Assembly: GCA_003439945.1 (NCBI GenBank)
Contig: QVRM01001422.1
Coordinates: 103,659 to 167,658, forward strand
Source: Dermanyssus gallinae
Taxonomy: Eukaryota; Arthropoda; Arachnida; Mesostigmata; Dermanyssidae
Reading direction: 5' to 3'
Length of the DNA stretch: 64,000 nt
In this document: positions 1 through 11,805 of the stretch, one piece after another
Layout: every line of letters starts with the position of its first letter
Position numbering within the stretch: the first letter of the stretch is position 1
Made by a program: the position numbers and the translations under genes
Notes under the pieces: generated by a model
What the model was told of the DNA's origin: nothing
Database searches by the model: none
What the model saw: only the letters and a program-made list of their open reading frames with translations

Positions 1-438
1 AAACGCCCTGCGGAACTCTCCCAGTAAAGGCGTAGGTGGGGTAAATAAGTAATAACGGGTGACTCTATTTTCCCCAGATTTTAACTGCATAACGTTGGTG
101 CAGTGAATGTCTGCTAAAGAGCCAACCAGGTCGACTGTTGTTGTATGTATGCCTCATACTCATAAAGCAACCTGCAACGCTGCTATTTATGTCATCGCGT
201 AATTGCTAATAACAGGCAAAGCGGCAGGTCTAATATAAATTCCGACAGAATGCACGATAGCGACGGCGACCTACGGGCAATTTTTCTATTCTGATTAGTC
301 TGACTCATCTAAGTCAATGTTAATAATAAACAAAATACGTAAACTAGGTGGTGATCATAATAAAAAATAATGACAATTAGGCGTGGTTGGAAATGCACCA
401 TCTAATTTTATTAAGACATCTGTGTTCCCCGTTTCTTG

Positions 439-440
<2 letters not shown>
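1..440. other. Unassigned sequence
   Basis: No ORF, repeat or element was recognised here. Composition is mixed, and the stretch ends at the first (TA)n tract. Confidence 0.5.

Positions 441-482
<42 letters not shown>
441..482. repeat. (TA)n microsatellite
   Basis: A pure alternating AT run of 42 bases. It is the first of about thirty such tracts spread through the window. Confidence 0.97.
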
Positions 483-484
<2 letters not shown>

Positions 485-685
485 GTGTATAGTAATTTAT
501 TGTTTTATTATAATTTAGAAGAATATATATAATGCTTCACGGCGTTGCTGCTCGTCGACCTAGTTGCACCTTCTGCGCGCCGTAAATATATATATAGACC
601 CCTGATATATTAGGGTAACATGTGTGTTTAGGTATTCATGTTAATCAAATAATATATATATATATATGTGGTCTGATATAAGGAG

Positions 686-1150
686 GTGGTCTCCCATATG
701 ATGACTTCGGCGGAGGCATGGAGGGAGGCGCCAAACTTGTTCGACGCTGTTTTGACACTCAAGACAGCCAAGGAAACGGCCAGGCGGGAGAGGTTTGAGC
801 GGGTCTCTCAAGAGAGTGGTCGAGACGAGGAGCCGAGGGAGGGGGGAGGGGGTGGGGAGCAGCCAGGCCCTCATGGTCTCGACGCATCCTCACAGGACGG
901 ATTACAAAATGGCATCCCCCTATCCAACCGCAGGTAGACATGCGGGATGATAGTCAGGGATAGAGCTGATTGAAGGAGAACGGCAGAGACGCCTCTCCCA
1001 CGGCTTCGATGTAATGCCAAAGTAATAACGAGCCTGAGGGGGTGGGGAGGAATCCGGGTTTAGTGGGTTTGCGAGTCTTACACTAGTCACGCAGGCTGCT
1101 AGTGGCGCATGTGCATCATGCATTCCCGAAAACTCCCAGAACAAAAAAAA
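686..1150 (+). pseudogene. 3' end of a non-LTR retrotransposon: ORF2 C-terminal remnant, 3' UTR and poly(A)
   Basis: An open frame of about 83 codons runs from about 686 to 937. Its residues 18-45 are a charged helix (LFDAVLTLKTAKETARR, then E/R-rich), the style of C-terminus seen in R1-like LINE ORF2 proteins. The frame is followed by about 200 bases ending in a run of A at 1142-1151. The last ~150 bases (from the stretch containing TTCGATGTAATGCC to CCCAGAAC plus poly(A)) recur at 6638-6800 (reverse), 13222-13387, and in decayed form at 20990-21098, 22789-22883, 30045-30178 and 32527-32640. The shared 3' end, poly(A) and variable 5' truncation are typical of target-primed reverse transcription. 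The link between the ORF and the tail rests on adjacency in this one copy. A SINE borrowing a LINE tail is possible for the short copies. Confidence 0.55.
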
Positions 1151-1156
1151 AGGGGG

Positions 1157-2152
1157 TCCTATGAGAAAGGCGATATATGGAATTGCAGAGCCCGTTAAAG
1201 CAAATATTTTTCATAATGATGAGGCTTTGGAGTGAGAGTGAAATTACTACACTTAGTGACACTGGTGTTTTTGCCCGACATAGGAGCACAAAATGTGCAA
1301 TTGCAAGACAATAGTCCTCCTAGTATATATATAATGCCGGCCAGAAGATGCGACATGGTCGTTTAGAATAGAATTTACAAAAATGAAGTTATTTTATTAG
1401 CCATGGCACCAAATACCTCAAAATCATTACCCTACGACCACTCACAGCGCTCAAAAGCAATTTCAGGCAAACGCACAATTGGATTATTTTAATGCAACAC
1501 TTATGGCAATACGAGTTGTGATTTCGAGTTGTGATTAATTACGATTTTCCGGCGGGCATGTCAAGATTTAGTGCATTCATAAATGACTGTGTGGCGACGT
1601 TTACTACCGCCGACGTGTCGGGCGACAGCGGCTGCGCGCTGCCACATAGTCATTTATGCATGCACTTAATCTCGGCATGCCCGTCGAAAAATCGTAATTT
1701 CTCCACAACCGCGGCTCACATTGCCACACGTTTGGTACCAAAATGATCGTCATAAAAAATCATGTGCGTTTGTCTGAATATGATAGTTTTGAGCGCTGTG
1801 AGTGGTCGTAGGGTAATGATTTTGAGATATTTGGTGTGAAAGCCAATAAACTTCATTTTTACAATTTCTGTTCTAAACGACGGTGTCGCATCTTCTGGCC
1901 AGCGTCATATGTTCTTTGGAGGAAGCACAATTTGCTCAAGAACACGACGGTGCGCTTAGTTTCTGTATACAAGAACTGGTTGCCTTGCAATTGCATATTT
2001 TGCTCTCCTACGTCAAGCAAAAACACTAGTGTCACAGATTATAGTAATTTCACCCTCACTCCGAAACAAGACTTCTCAAAGACCATATATCATTGGAAAA
2101 AGATTTGCTTCAGGGAGCTCTACAATTCCATGTATAGCTTTTCACATAGTCC
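1157..2152. repeat. Imperfect ~1 kb palindrome (foldback element)
   Basis: Reading the reverse complement from 2152 backward reproduces, in order, the landmarks read forward from 1157. Examples are TATATGGAATTG / TACATGGAATTG, GTGAAATTACTA, GGCCAGAAGATGCGAC, AAAATGAAGTT, ATCATTACCCTACGACCACT, CAAACGCAC, AATTACGATTTT and CATAAATGACT. The centre lies near 1618. The right arm carries about 60 extra bases near 1908-1975. The arms are clearly diverged. No transposase ORF is present. It may be a foldback or long-TIR non-autonomous DNA transposon, or two copies of one repeat fused head to head. Confidence 0.85.
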
Positions 2153-2159
2153 AGGAGTA

Positions 2160-2160
<1 letters not shown>

Positions 2161-2231
<71 letters not shown>
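2161..2231. repeat. (TA)n microsatellite
   Basis: A pure 71-base AT run directly beside the right tip of the 1 kb palindrome. Confidence 0.97.
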
Positions 2232-2232
<1 letters not shown>

Positions 2233-5200
2233 TTAATGAATAACAAGGTATATATATATAGATATATAACTTGATCATGTTTTGCAAGCAACGGGCCTGG
2301 TTTGCGCAGTGTCAGTATCCATACGCTCTGCGCGATCACAAAGTGACGAAGATTGCAATGCTCTCTGATATGCGTATTGCTGCCAGGCTGCAGTACAGTA
2401 CTCGCGTAGATGTGCATTGCGTTGTGCATACAAGTGAATTAATCACAAATTAACACACACCTCTTGATGGTGATCGGCCAAGTAACAAAAGCATCCCGTT
2501 CCGACGGTAAAGTCGATAAGTGCACAAGTATGACAGTCTGGTAGAAGCTACGCTGCGAGCCGCATTTGCCGCAGCACAGAATACGTGACGCGCAATAAAA
2601 AACGTAACCACGTTCTTATCTGCGAAGGAGCGAGATTAGACTACTGTCTAGACATACCCAGACCGTGCCGTCCTCGATTAACCGTATAATCTGCATGATA
2701 GTCGGTCTGCCTGCTTGCCTGTCGCTCCATCGGCGAAGCTTACGTCGACGTAGTTTTCGACAAGCGAAAAAAAAAACGTAGTTTAAAAGTGGACCCTCTA
2801 CGAGGTCAATCAATCCTTGTCTTCTGCAAGTCCTCATTTAGTACATACGTACGTACTAGGTATTACGCAAGCTGGCGTGCGTATTGGCATTCTCACTAAG
2901 CCATACTTTCAGAAACGAAACTACGCTCAAGTTGCATTCCTTTAAATTGTAAACTTAAAGTTAGCAAAAGTGAAGAAGAAACCGAAGCGGGCCTATTTTC
3001 GACCCGGCCATATGCTGCGATACGATCTTAGGTTTGAGGAGTCCAATGAGGTGTCAATGACGAGCAGTGTCCTGACGCAAGGCGTCCCCTAAACTGATTG
3101 TGCCATGTCTTCTATTTCGAATTGATTCATGCAGATTACTGAAGGTCTCCCTCAAATAAGCATGCACCTGAATGGTGGATGCGAGCTTCGACAACGGCAA
3201 CAACGTCCAAACGGCTGTGGTGCAGTGGTGAAGGAAAATCGGTAGATCGGCAGATATCCTATGGGGATGGAATTTCTCAGCTGGCCGTTTGATAATACGG
3301 TGTTTTTTTAATATATTATACTCATGGAAAAATATATGACGTTCCAACATTTCAATAAGAAAAAAAAAGATGTTACAAAAAGTTGCCTTTATATATACCA
3401 AGACGGTACCTACCTAAATAAACACGCTGCTCATATGCTATATGGTTTTTGTAAGTATTTTACATAGCCATGCTAATAATTAAACAATATACAGAGTAAT
3501 ACAGAACGATGCACTTAAAGCCATGTTAGCAAATACAATTTCGCGAGGTATTGTACCACTCGTTTCTACCTCAAGTTAAATATCACCTAGGCGTGCAGCA
3601 AGTCTCCTCGGCGTCCTTGAAGCCTAGTCAACATACATAGACTTGCAGACTGACTCCCTGAAACCTGCATCCTCCAAAAAATTAGATGCCGTTCGCAAAG
3701 TAAAACAATAACTTTTTATTTCACTATCTGAATCAAGCCTATGATCCAGGTATATATTGAAATAGGATTGTTTTGCATTGTATAGAAGGGCGCACACTCA
3801 GATTGGATAAGTATACTTATGCACGTGTTTTTACCTTAAGATGTTGTGTATTATGAATATGCTGTATGAGTGGACTACTTTGGATGCTAGTACATTTTCA
3901 AGTGTGTTGCCTCATTTATTGTTCGGTGTTGTAACACGAAATTCTCTATAGAAGTCTTCGTAATAATATCCTTTGTAATCACCTTTTGTAAAATATGTTT
4001 ATACAACGCATATTCCTTGAATTTTATCAAGTGTGAGTTTTTGTTTCGTTGTTTAATTCATTATTATTTAACAATTTTTAGTCACCAAGAACGTAGGCGT
4101 TGAAAAATGCAGTTCCGTTAAAACAGCCAAGTCACCTGTAGGGAGCCGATGGCCTGACTCTTACTCTTTAGTCTACGGGCGTATGTAATCCACGTCATCG
4201 GTTTCGCCGGTGTCGCACGACATGTTTCTAGCTGAATGCTCTTGATCGCTACCGCGTAGCAAGCTACCATGGCAGAACATAGTTTAAATAGTTCTTATGT
4301 CATCTCAAAATCGTCCATCACGTTCGAAATTCCTGACTATGGTATAGGGGCATGTTCTCCTCCATCCGTTTCGGCCTTAGTATCGTTCAGGCTATTATTG
4401 TACCAGTACAGCGTTTGTGGCTACCCTTATGGGCAAGCTCGGCGCATTAGTCAAGTTCTCTAGTTCCTCTTGGTTTTAAATGAAGCACTGATACTCGTAG
4501 AGGATATTTTTTTGTTCCAGTGCTAAAGTTATAGTATCAGGGCCTGGATGAAAAAAATCTGATAATCAACTACTCAACATGTGGGATAATAGAGTTCGCC
4601 GCATATCGCCGCCAGATAAAACTGGCCACCAAATCTGGGGCATCACAGAAGTGCTTAATGGCAATTTCACACATATAGCTACATGGTGGAGCGTAACAAT
4701 TCTAAAAGTCATGAAACGGAAAGGTGTATGGGTTATTCACGTGTAGTGTTTGTTTACATACAGCAGACCCTACTTTATGTACACACACACTTTTTTGGAT
4801 TTCATTCGAATCGCTCGCCTTTTTTTGCCCCACGCTTCATTAAGCGCTGCAAGCAGGCACGATTTACGATTTGCTATAGACCAAAACTTGACTCATCCGA
4901 CCACAACACTTTCAGGTGGCGCCGTTAATGAAAATCACATTTTCATCATCAAGAGCTGTCTTCATAATTTTCGTAACGGCTCCGATCGCGCTAAACAAAA
5001 AGCTTTTTGTGGTAAGTTAGTGGCGGTATGACCTGCATCCGAAGGATTCAATTGTCTAAAGAGCGCAAACCTTTATGGGCTCTAACAAACCTTGTAACAT
5101 GACTTATGCTTCTGTGTATACGGTCTCTTGTCTAAATTGGCTCGCTTTTCGATTCGAATCTTCATCGTGCCAGAAATGCGCTCATCCAGTTGGCAGGTAG

Positions 5201-5290
5201 CCGACGAAAGCTCATGTTTGCTTGGAACAGGTGGTATAGGTGTTAACCAGTGCTGGAGCTAATACGCCGTCCTCAGCGAGGAGTAGATAC
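2232..5290. other. Unassigned sequence
   Basis: No coding exon, element end or repeat was recognised in about 3 kb. Short open frames lack recognisable motifs and look like chance. Some old, decayed element sequence may be hidden here. Confidence 0.4.
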
Positions 5291-5295
5291 TGTGC

Positions 5296-5990
5296 ATGTC
5301 CTCCGCGTCGGACGAGCCTGCGCCCTTATTGCAAATTCCCTTAGTGTCAGTCTACGAAAAGTTTAGTGAATCGCAGCCGATTAAACGGTTGCAGAGCATG
5401 GTTCCTACACGGTCAAGAGGAAGATTCGTGACAGAGTACGCACAACAAACCCCTTCAAGAAATTATCGACATAGTCCAACTGCGAAAGGTCTGAAAATCC
5501 TCGTAACAATCCACAATTTCTATATCACATAAGTCAGATAAATACACTCTATAGCCGCGAAAGCTAATAGACTTGTTCGATGCCATTTGCTTCTCTCTCC
5601 TCTCAAGCACGAAGCAGTATTGGTCGTCTTCGTTTCATCTCTGAGGGAAAAGAATTCACCACAAATGCAAACATCAAATGCTAGAACTATCGTTGGCTTG
5701 CCCAAGGTCCAGCTTATACCCATACTCTGGGAAAAAACAACTTCTCAGCCAGTTTCCACGTTCTGAGCGTGGTATTCAGTGAAGGTGATGCCATGCCGCC
5801 ATACTTTCGTGAGGCAGGCAAGAAAAACATTACAAAAGACGCTTATTTGCGTTTCCTGCGAACTTTTGCGAAACTGTACACACGTAAATTGTCTAAGAAG
5901 CTGCCACACGTCTTTCAGCAAAATAGAACTCCGGCTCCTACCAGACGTTTAGTACATGCGTGGCCATTTGCGCCTGTGAGCATGTTTTAG
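5296..5990 (+). pseudogene. Tc1/mariner-superfamily transposase remnant, frameshifted
   Basis: Three forward frames must be combined to follow the protein. The region near 5420-5470 gives KRKIRDRV-like residues, reminiscent of the DNA-binding helix-turn-helix linker. Positions 5625-5760 give FISEGKEFTTNANI followed by NYRWLAQ and HVLSVVFSEGD. Positions 5769-5990 give VFSEGDAMPPYF, YLRFL and HVFQQN. In Tc1/mariner transposases this is the FSDEKxFxVD ... VVSSEGDVMPPHFF ... VFQQDGAPAH region. The expected aspartate of QQD is asparagine here, the first catalytic Asp region is altered, and stops interrupt the frame. The copy is dead. No clear inverted ends or C-terminal catalytic residue were found. 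Confidence 0.65.
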
Positions 5991-6179
5991 GGCAAGGACG
6001 TACATATACATGTATCGTGTTGGTCATTTTTGTTGTGTTAGTTGTGCAGTGGAAGTCAGACCATTTGCGTGATATCTCTTTAAATGCATTCAATCAAGTT
6101 CCTATGTTTTGCGAGAACAGCAGTATTGGGTAGATGTGTTCATTATGTGCTTGACGTATCTACCTAAACAGCGGACATG

Positions 6180-6305
6180 CTGACATATATAGAATTTCTC
6201 CAACAGTGATTGAGACATGGTATAGTCGCCGACTCTTAGCACTATGGTCTATCATCTACTCTCGTTGAGCATCGCTAGCCTCCTAGATAGCTCCGCCACC
6301 ATCAT
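6180..6305 (-). repeat. SINE2 fragment, decayed
   Basis: The interval shares ordered words with SINE2 at 7784-8004, in the same reverse orientation: TTTCTCCAACAGT, ATGGTCTATCATCTACTCTC, GAGCATCGCT and GCTCCGCCACC. The tail is missing. Confidence 0.55.
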
Positions 6306-6611
6306 TCAGGTTCTGAAAGAGGTGACAAGTACATGGATTACAAATACTAGTGCCTCAAAAACCGATAGATATAAGGCGGATTAATTAAATCACACAAAAC
6401 GACGTTTCTTTATTGTTTGCGCAGAGTGCGCTTTTAAGTCGCTGATAGGCTCCAAGTAAGCATATGGTGGCGTAACTCAATTGACAGTTGGTATTCTGAG
6501 CGACTAGGGTTAACCCCGCTCCACATTTTGGGGGTTAACAACGCAAATTGACAGTTTTTTATGAGGTGAAAATATCCTGAATTCAAATCTCTGCGACGTC
6601 TGCCGCTGGTC

Positions 6612-6615
6612 TATA

Positions 6616-6637
<22 letters not shown>
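6612..6637. repeat. (TA)n microsatellite
   Basis: A 26-base AT run that passes directly into the poly(T) of the reverse LINE tail at 6638. This indicates insertion of the tail into, or beside, a (TA)n tract. Confidence 0.95.
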
Positions 6638-6655
<18 letters not shown>

Positions 6656-6800
6656 TTTGGGAGGTTTCGGGAATGCATGATGCACATGCGCCACTAGCAG
6701 CCTGCGTGACTAGTATGAGACTCGCAAACCCACTAAGCCCGGATTCCTCCCCACCCCCCCCAGGCTCGGTATTACTTTGGCATTACATCGAAGCCGTGGG
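6638..6800 (-). mobile_element. 5'-truncated LINE/SINE tail with poly(A)
   Basis: The sequence begins on the plus strand with about 21 T, then GGGAGGTTTCGGGAATGCAT, and ends CATTACATCGAAGCCGTGGG. It is the reverse complement of the 3' end found at 1000-1150 and 13222-13387. It is flanked by (TA)n on both sides (6612-6637 and about 6802-6816). Confidence 0.85.
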
Positions 6801-6816
6801 AATATATATATATATG

Positions 6817-7748
6817 TGTGTGTAGCATAGTATATGAAGGTTGCTTGCACAAGTCCAGTCTTGGGGCTCCCACAGAGAGAAATTTCAGAAGCAAGAAATT
6901 AAAAACACACTCGATTGCGGTTTTCCCTACCACCTATTTTTATTGTTTGAGGGTCACTTAGGTAAGTAATCTGTCACTGATTTGTCGGTTGATCTATGTA
7001 TTATTCAACTCCTCGATTCAAAGGCGCGGATCTGTACGCTGGAACGCTGTAAAGACGGGAAAGGACGCTGAACAGAGGAAAAAGCTCGACTATCACGTAT
7101 GGTGGCCGCCTCAATCATCTGCGCATTGGCTGCACACATGTAGCCTAAGGCACTCTACCCTCGCAATGCGTACGGACAGCCCAAGAGTATACACTAATCG
7201 ACACCAAGCCCGTGCCAATAGGAAACAAGTAAAGCGACGCAATTTCGACAAGAAGTGTGCAATCTCGTCGCATGTCTCTGTCACAATCTAATAGTAAGCA
7301 AGCTTTTTGCTCTGCGTCTTAGAGTCATGCCGCTGGCTATATTGCATAAGCTGCAACGCGAACACGCAGAAAACTGTGCTAGATCAGTGCAGGACCCGTG
7401 GACGGTAGAAAGTGCATCCACTGGTTATTTTAAAAGTCAGCATCAATATTTCGCGAGACATACCCGTATGGTGTGTCTCTGTTTTCCCGTTCTTTAGTTA
7501 TGTAATTGAAGAGTATTGCCGATGGGTCACCACACTATGGTACACCATCACGGTGTTCATGACAACGTGCGTGGTAACCTATAATAAGAATTAAAGGCTG
7601 TAAAATAACACTGGAGGGCTTCAGACCTAGAACTAAAAACATTTTTAAGGAGGTTGTTTATAATTCTAGACCATTCCCCGTCTCCTACGAGATTGGAACT
7701 TAACCAGAGGTATGTCTTTTGATATCTAGATATCTTTACATTCTTGAT
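6817..7748. other. Unassigned sequence
   Basis: No convincing gene or repeat was seen. Open frames near 6989-7290 and 7255-7497 carry no recognisable motif. Confidence 0.4.
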
Positions 7749-7826
7749 ATCTAAATATCTTAACATGTCTTTAATACACCGAGCGCCGGCCCTCGGTGCA
7801 ATGAAGACATGTTAAGATATCTAGGG
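7749..7826. repeat. Hairpin formed by two SINE2 tails head to head
   Basis: The left arm (7749-7783) and right arm (7791-7825) are reverse complements over about 33 bases, with a ~7-base loop. Both arms contain ATATCTTAACATGTCTT. The right arm is the tail end of the SINE2 copy at 7784-8004. Confidence 0.8.
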
Positions 7827-8004
7827 TTTCCCCAACAGTCCTTGTGATAGCATGGCCGCTGACTCAGCGGTATGGTTTATCTTCTATTCTCAATCGGCAT
7901 TGCTTAAAGAAATTTCGGTCAGCAACAGGGATCGAACCGGCGACACCCTGGTAGAAAGCAACCATGACTAACGCAATAGTTCTCTAGGCCACGCCGCCAC
8001 AGGG
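7784..8004 (-). mobile_element. tRNA-derived SINE (SINE2 family)
   Basis: Read on the minus strand, the element starts GGCGGCGTGGCCTAGAG. It contains a pol III B-box-like GGTTCGATCCC (plus-strand 7928-7938) about 55 bases on, as a tRNA-derived head does. The body continues through ACCATACCGCTGAG and CCTAGATATCTTAACATGT. Related copies lie at 6180 (-), 36466 (+), 44690 (-) and 45236 (+). The tRNA part could not be folded into a normal cloverleaf by eye, so it is called a SINE and not a tRNA gene. Confidence 0.8.
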
Positions 8005-9288
8005 CTTCGGACCTAGTTTGCGTCAATATAGCCGAGGAAGTGAGTCACCTTCACAATCTAGTGCTAGGTTTGGCTAGGTCTTCTCAATAGAGATCAGACG
8101 GATTTTATATAAGATCGGTGGAGGCTAACAAAAATGAATATAGCAATAATCTTATTTTGATTTACATTTGATCTGGCGGCTACGGAATAATACAGCTACT
8201 CGGGAAATTGGTTATCATGCTCTGGAATTACAACAAAGTGAGCGCATATAATATAACAGGCTATGATCGGACAAAACAACCGAGATCACGGATATCTCAA
8301 TAAAAGCGACGGTGCATTACCGCCCACCCCATACAAAAATTCGAATTATTTTTCCAGGACTTGTATAGATCTCGACTCTTCGGCATGATGCATAACGCCG
8401 TTTGATCTGTGTTTCGATATTCTGAATGTTGTAGAATGTTTTTTCCTCGTACCGTTTTACTTGACGCTCTGCCAGACGTATATATAAGAAAATTAATTTT
8501 TGCACAATGCAGTTACATGCCCACATAATTTGAATGGCTGGTATAAATCCGAAGCCTTAGACCGTTACATCAAAGCGCGCAGTAGTCTTCTCCGTCCACG
8601 GGATTTAATATACTCGGCGCAGATGTTGGTAGATTGCTGTCTGACGAACTCAACGTGTCGTGCGCTCTGTGTGCAGTCCTTGCATAAGACGAAACATCGC
8701 AGGCATCTCCGGCTTTTGCGGCAGGCCTTTCGTCAAATCCGTATACTAAAATATGTTTGTATGTGTATATACAAGGCGGAAACGTGTGTAGAACATATTA
8801 GTCCCCGACACCTTCCGAATGTTACGAGACGTGACGTCATCCCGAGCATCTCGTAATATATCTTTGTTATAACCTTTGTTGCTTTGCACACACGTTTTTT
8901 TCGCGACAGAAATACACGTTGTGAATCGTATAACTGTGCTGAACTCTTTCTACGACTAAATGCCATACCTTATCACACAGTTCTCTATTAAACCTCATAA
9001 AGGTGCGTCTTTCGTTGTAGTGTATTTCATTAAGGACTGCTGCAACGTTGTCTGGCAATAGGCGTTACAAAAGCCATCCACTGCAGTTGTACCCTTTCGG
9101 TACATGAGTTTTCAGAACTTATTGTATTACAGTTTTGTGGCGGCGTACGCGAATTCAGCTAGATATTCGGAGTGCTTGTGATATACCGCCTTGTTTTTTC
9201 TTTGGATTGATCTCAGGAAGCTGTCTCCTTAATCGGCTTTAGCATTGCGTTCTTTTTAACGACTGCTCTAAAAACCAGTATCGGCAGT
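8005..9288. other. Unassigned sequence
   Basis: About 1.3 kb with no recognised gene, repeat or element. Short frames at 8500-8856 carry no motif. Confidence 0.4.
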
Positions 9289-9507
9289 ATCCTCGTTGTA
9301 CTTAAAAAAAATATATTTTTCGGGCTGAATCTTAGCCAAGATTTAACGTCCACGGGACTGCTTTTCGCAATGTTTCGTAAACGGACCCCCATAAATACGA
9401 ATGTGCAACGGTGGGGCGCCAACCCGCGCAACCTATGTGTCTTTTCCGGTCGCGAGGCGCAGGCGGAATGCACCACGCCACCGGGCTCGACATCCTCGTT
9501 GTACTTA
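9289..9507 (-). mobile_element. tRNA-derived SINE (SINE1) with 16-bp target duplication
   Basis: The identical 16-mer ATCCTCGTTGTACTTA occurs at 9289-9304 and 9492-9507. Between them lies a reverse-strand SINE1 (9305-9491) starting TCGAGCCCGGTGGCGTGG, with an A-box-like TGGCGTGGTGC. The B-box is degenerate here: minus-strand GGGTTGGCGCC at plus-strand 9417-9427. The 3' end is CAGCCCGAAAAATATATTT. The exact duplication proves retroposition by target-primed reverse transcription and gives the true element ends. The other copies are at 12991, 15677 and 20421. Confidence 0.92.
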
Positions 9508-10680
9508 GAGGACCGACCAAACCGCGCTTTCGTTGCGAATTAACTTATTGTAACGCACGGTATACCACACTAGCTTGCTCTGTATAGAACTCGTCGAGTA
9601 TATGGTCTGCCTGCTATGAGTGATACTGACACCGTTAACTTGTTAGTTAACCTTTATTTTAATGAGTTCCCTCTGATCACTCAAGTTGGGTCTGTGATTA
9701 TTCTAAGTTTTCAGACATAAGTGAATTGCAAGTATGTAACAAAAAGGCCCCTTAACATTATTTTAAAAGCGGATTTTGGAGGTTTCACAGAATATGGAAC
9801 CTAGTTTCATGTGAAATTTGCACCGCTGCGTTTCCGCTCAAAAGGCTAGAGAGTCAACATGTGCAGTGCACTCTAAAATAGAAACGTACCAACCACTTAC
9901 AAATAAACGGAATTAAAGTGATTTCTTCCTTATTGTCGAGCTGTTGTGCGGGACCTAGGCAGACCCGGTATACAGTTCGTCGTGTGCTACGTCGTAGAAA
10001 CCAAGCACGGTGCAACTATGCATGCGTGACAGTTTCTACTTACTTTTCCGACAATCACGAAGGCTTAGCCAGTTATTTATAGGACCTTAGTGGATTAATC
10101 ATATGTGACTGACTATAAATAATTAGGTACTACTTCATGCGCTTTTCTACAAAATAGTTTAAAATGGAGCAAAAATTTGTTGCAGGTAGGGTTTGGCTAC
10201 TATGTTCCTAATGCTTTAGATAAAAAAAAAAAAGCTGAACATGGACGCAAGATCAGCAGTTGTAAGCCACGCAAGCAAAAGTGGAGACCGAATTTGGCAG
10301 TGAAACATAAATTAGTACTTACAATGCACTGCGAACATATAGCCAGTTGCATATGGTTGGGACATCCTTAGCATAATGATTTTTCTGTCTAATACGCGGA
10401 AGAGTTGTTTGCGGCTGGCCTTCTTTCTTCTCAAGCCTTTTCCACTACAGTACTCACTGTACTCTTAGTTGCTCTTAGGCTTGCAAGCCCCATTGCACTT
10501 AACGCACTCTTTCAAAGATTACGCTAGTTAAAGGAAAGAAGGATACATGTGACGCTCCACCCCCGCTTATCATGCTGTGTGCATCAATATAGAACGGGGG
10601 ACTTTGAGCAGAGGGGTGTATCATCATCTAAATCGTGTGCCTTAATATAGGCCGGACGTTAGGGTTATACTCATCTATAT
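9508..10680. other. Unassigned sequence
   Basis: No gene or recognisable repeat was seen. Confidence 0.4.
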
Positions 10681-10689
10681 GTATCATTG

Positions 10690-11520
10690 TGTGTGTTTGT
10701 GTCTCACCCTTTCGCGGTTGTACTTAGCTCGAGGGGGGGGGGGGTCGAAAGCATTGGTTGGCACCCCAGCACGTGGCGGTCGACCCTATCTATGTCGTAG
10801 GTGCGCGACTAGGATAATCACGGTTCGATGGTGGATGACCGATCGAACCAAGACCAGGATGCGCGGTGAGCGGTAAGCGGGCAGCTACTGACACCGTTAG
10901 GCCATACTTTTAGCGTCTTGTCTCCTTCCCCCCCCTCGTCGGCTGAGGAGCTGAGGTGTGGTGGACTGCAGGGAGGAAGAGCGTGGGGCGCGAAGGGGGG
11001 CGACGGAGGCGACCACGATTCAGTCGTTTGTAGGGCTTGTCGCACCACGCGCACGCCCCACGCTCCTCGTTCCACACGTTTCCTTCTCTATGGCTGGCTA
11101 TTACTGCTTCCGGTCAAACTTCCGGCTACGATTGCTGCCGCCCGCGGCGGCGCCCCCACTGCCACAGCCGCCCACGGCGGCGCCGACCGCCACAACAACG
11201 ACAACTGTGACACCGGGCCCCTGTTTGTTACCTATCTTCTGCTGCTCTGCCGGTGCTACTGGCACTGTTGTCTTCCTGTGGATGGCTTTGCCGACTAATG
11301 AGCCCTACCGGCCGGCCGCCCGCCATCAAGCGGGCTCTCTGCGGGCGTTTGGAGGACTGCACGCCGCTGCAGATACACCGATATGCCAACCGTGTCGTAC
11401 GATAGTTGCCCATATGACGCCACGGCCACCTTTCAGCTCCCTTCCCCCCCCCCCCACTGATCAAGCACCGTCCGGCATTGTATCCGACAGGCTACAACGT
11501 ATGAACACAAGTAATACATG
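10690..11520. other. GC-rich island, possible gene 5' region
   Basis: This stretch is much richer in G and C than its surroundings. It contains poly(G) at about 10734-10743, poly(C) at about 11446-11456 and proline/threonine/alanine triplet runs. A forward frame at 10958-11521 is open for 187 codons but starts at a non-ATG codon if its full length is used. It overlaps another open frame, as GC-rich DNA often does. No domain is recognisable. It could be a first exon or 5' UTR, or simply compositionally biased DNA. Confidence 0.3.
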
Positions 11521-11670
11521 ATACCCATACATATGTTGCCTATTATCACAGTAGATCACATCTCCCACTTAGAGGAAGGAACGAAGGGAGGGCAGTAACA
11601 TGGACGGGAACAAAAACGAGCCCTCCTTCCACCAGGCAAACAGGAACGAAAATAGTTGGTTACCAAAGGC

Positions 11671-11725
11671 ATATATATGTATATATACATGTGTATATAT
11701 ATATATATATATAGATATAAATATC

Positions 11726-11802
<77 letters not shown>
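11671..11802. repeat. (TA)n microsatellite, interrupted
   Basis: A 132-base AT tract with a few G, C and AA interruptions in its first half. Confidence 0.95.

Positions 11803-11805
<3 letters not shown>

Noticed and set aside
1157..2152. Autonomous DNA transposon with long inverted ends
   Set aside because: No transposase frame exists between or within the arms, and the spacer is almost nil, so only a non-autonomous or foldback structure is supported.
10958..11521. 187-codon frame in GC-rich DNA as a protein gene
   Set aside because: It needs a non-ATG start for full length, overlaps another long frame, has only low-complexity Pro/Thr/Ala content and shows no domain. It is noted only as a GC-rich island.
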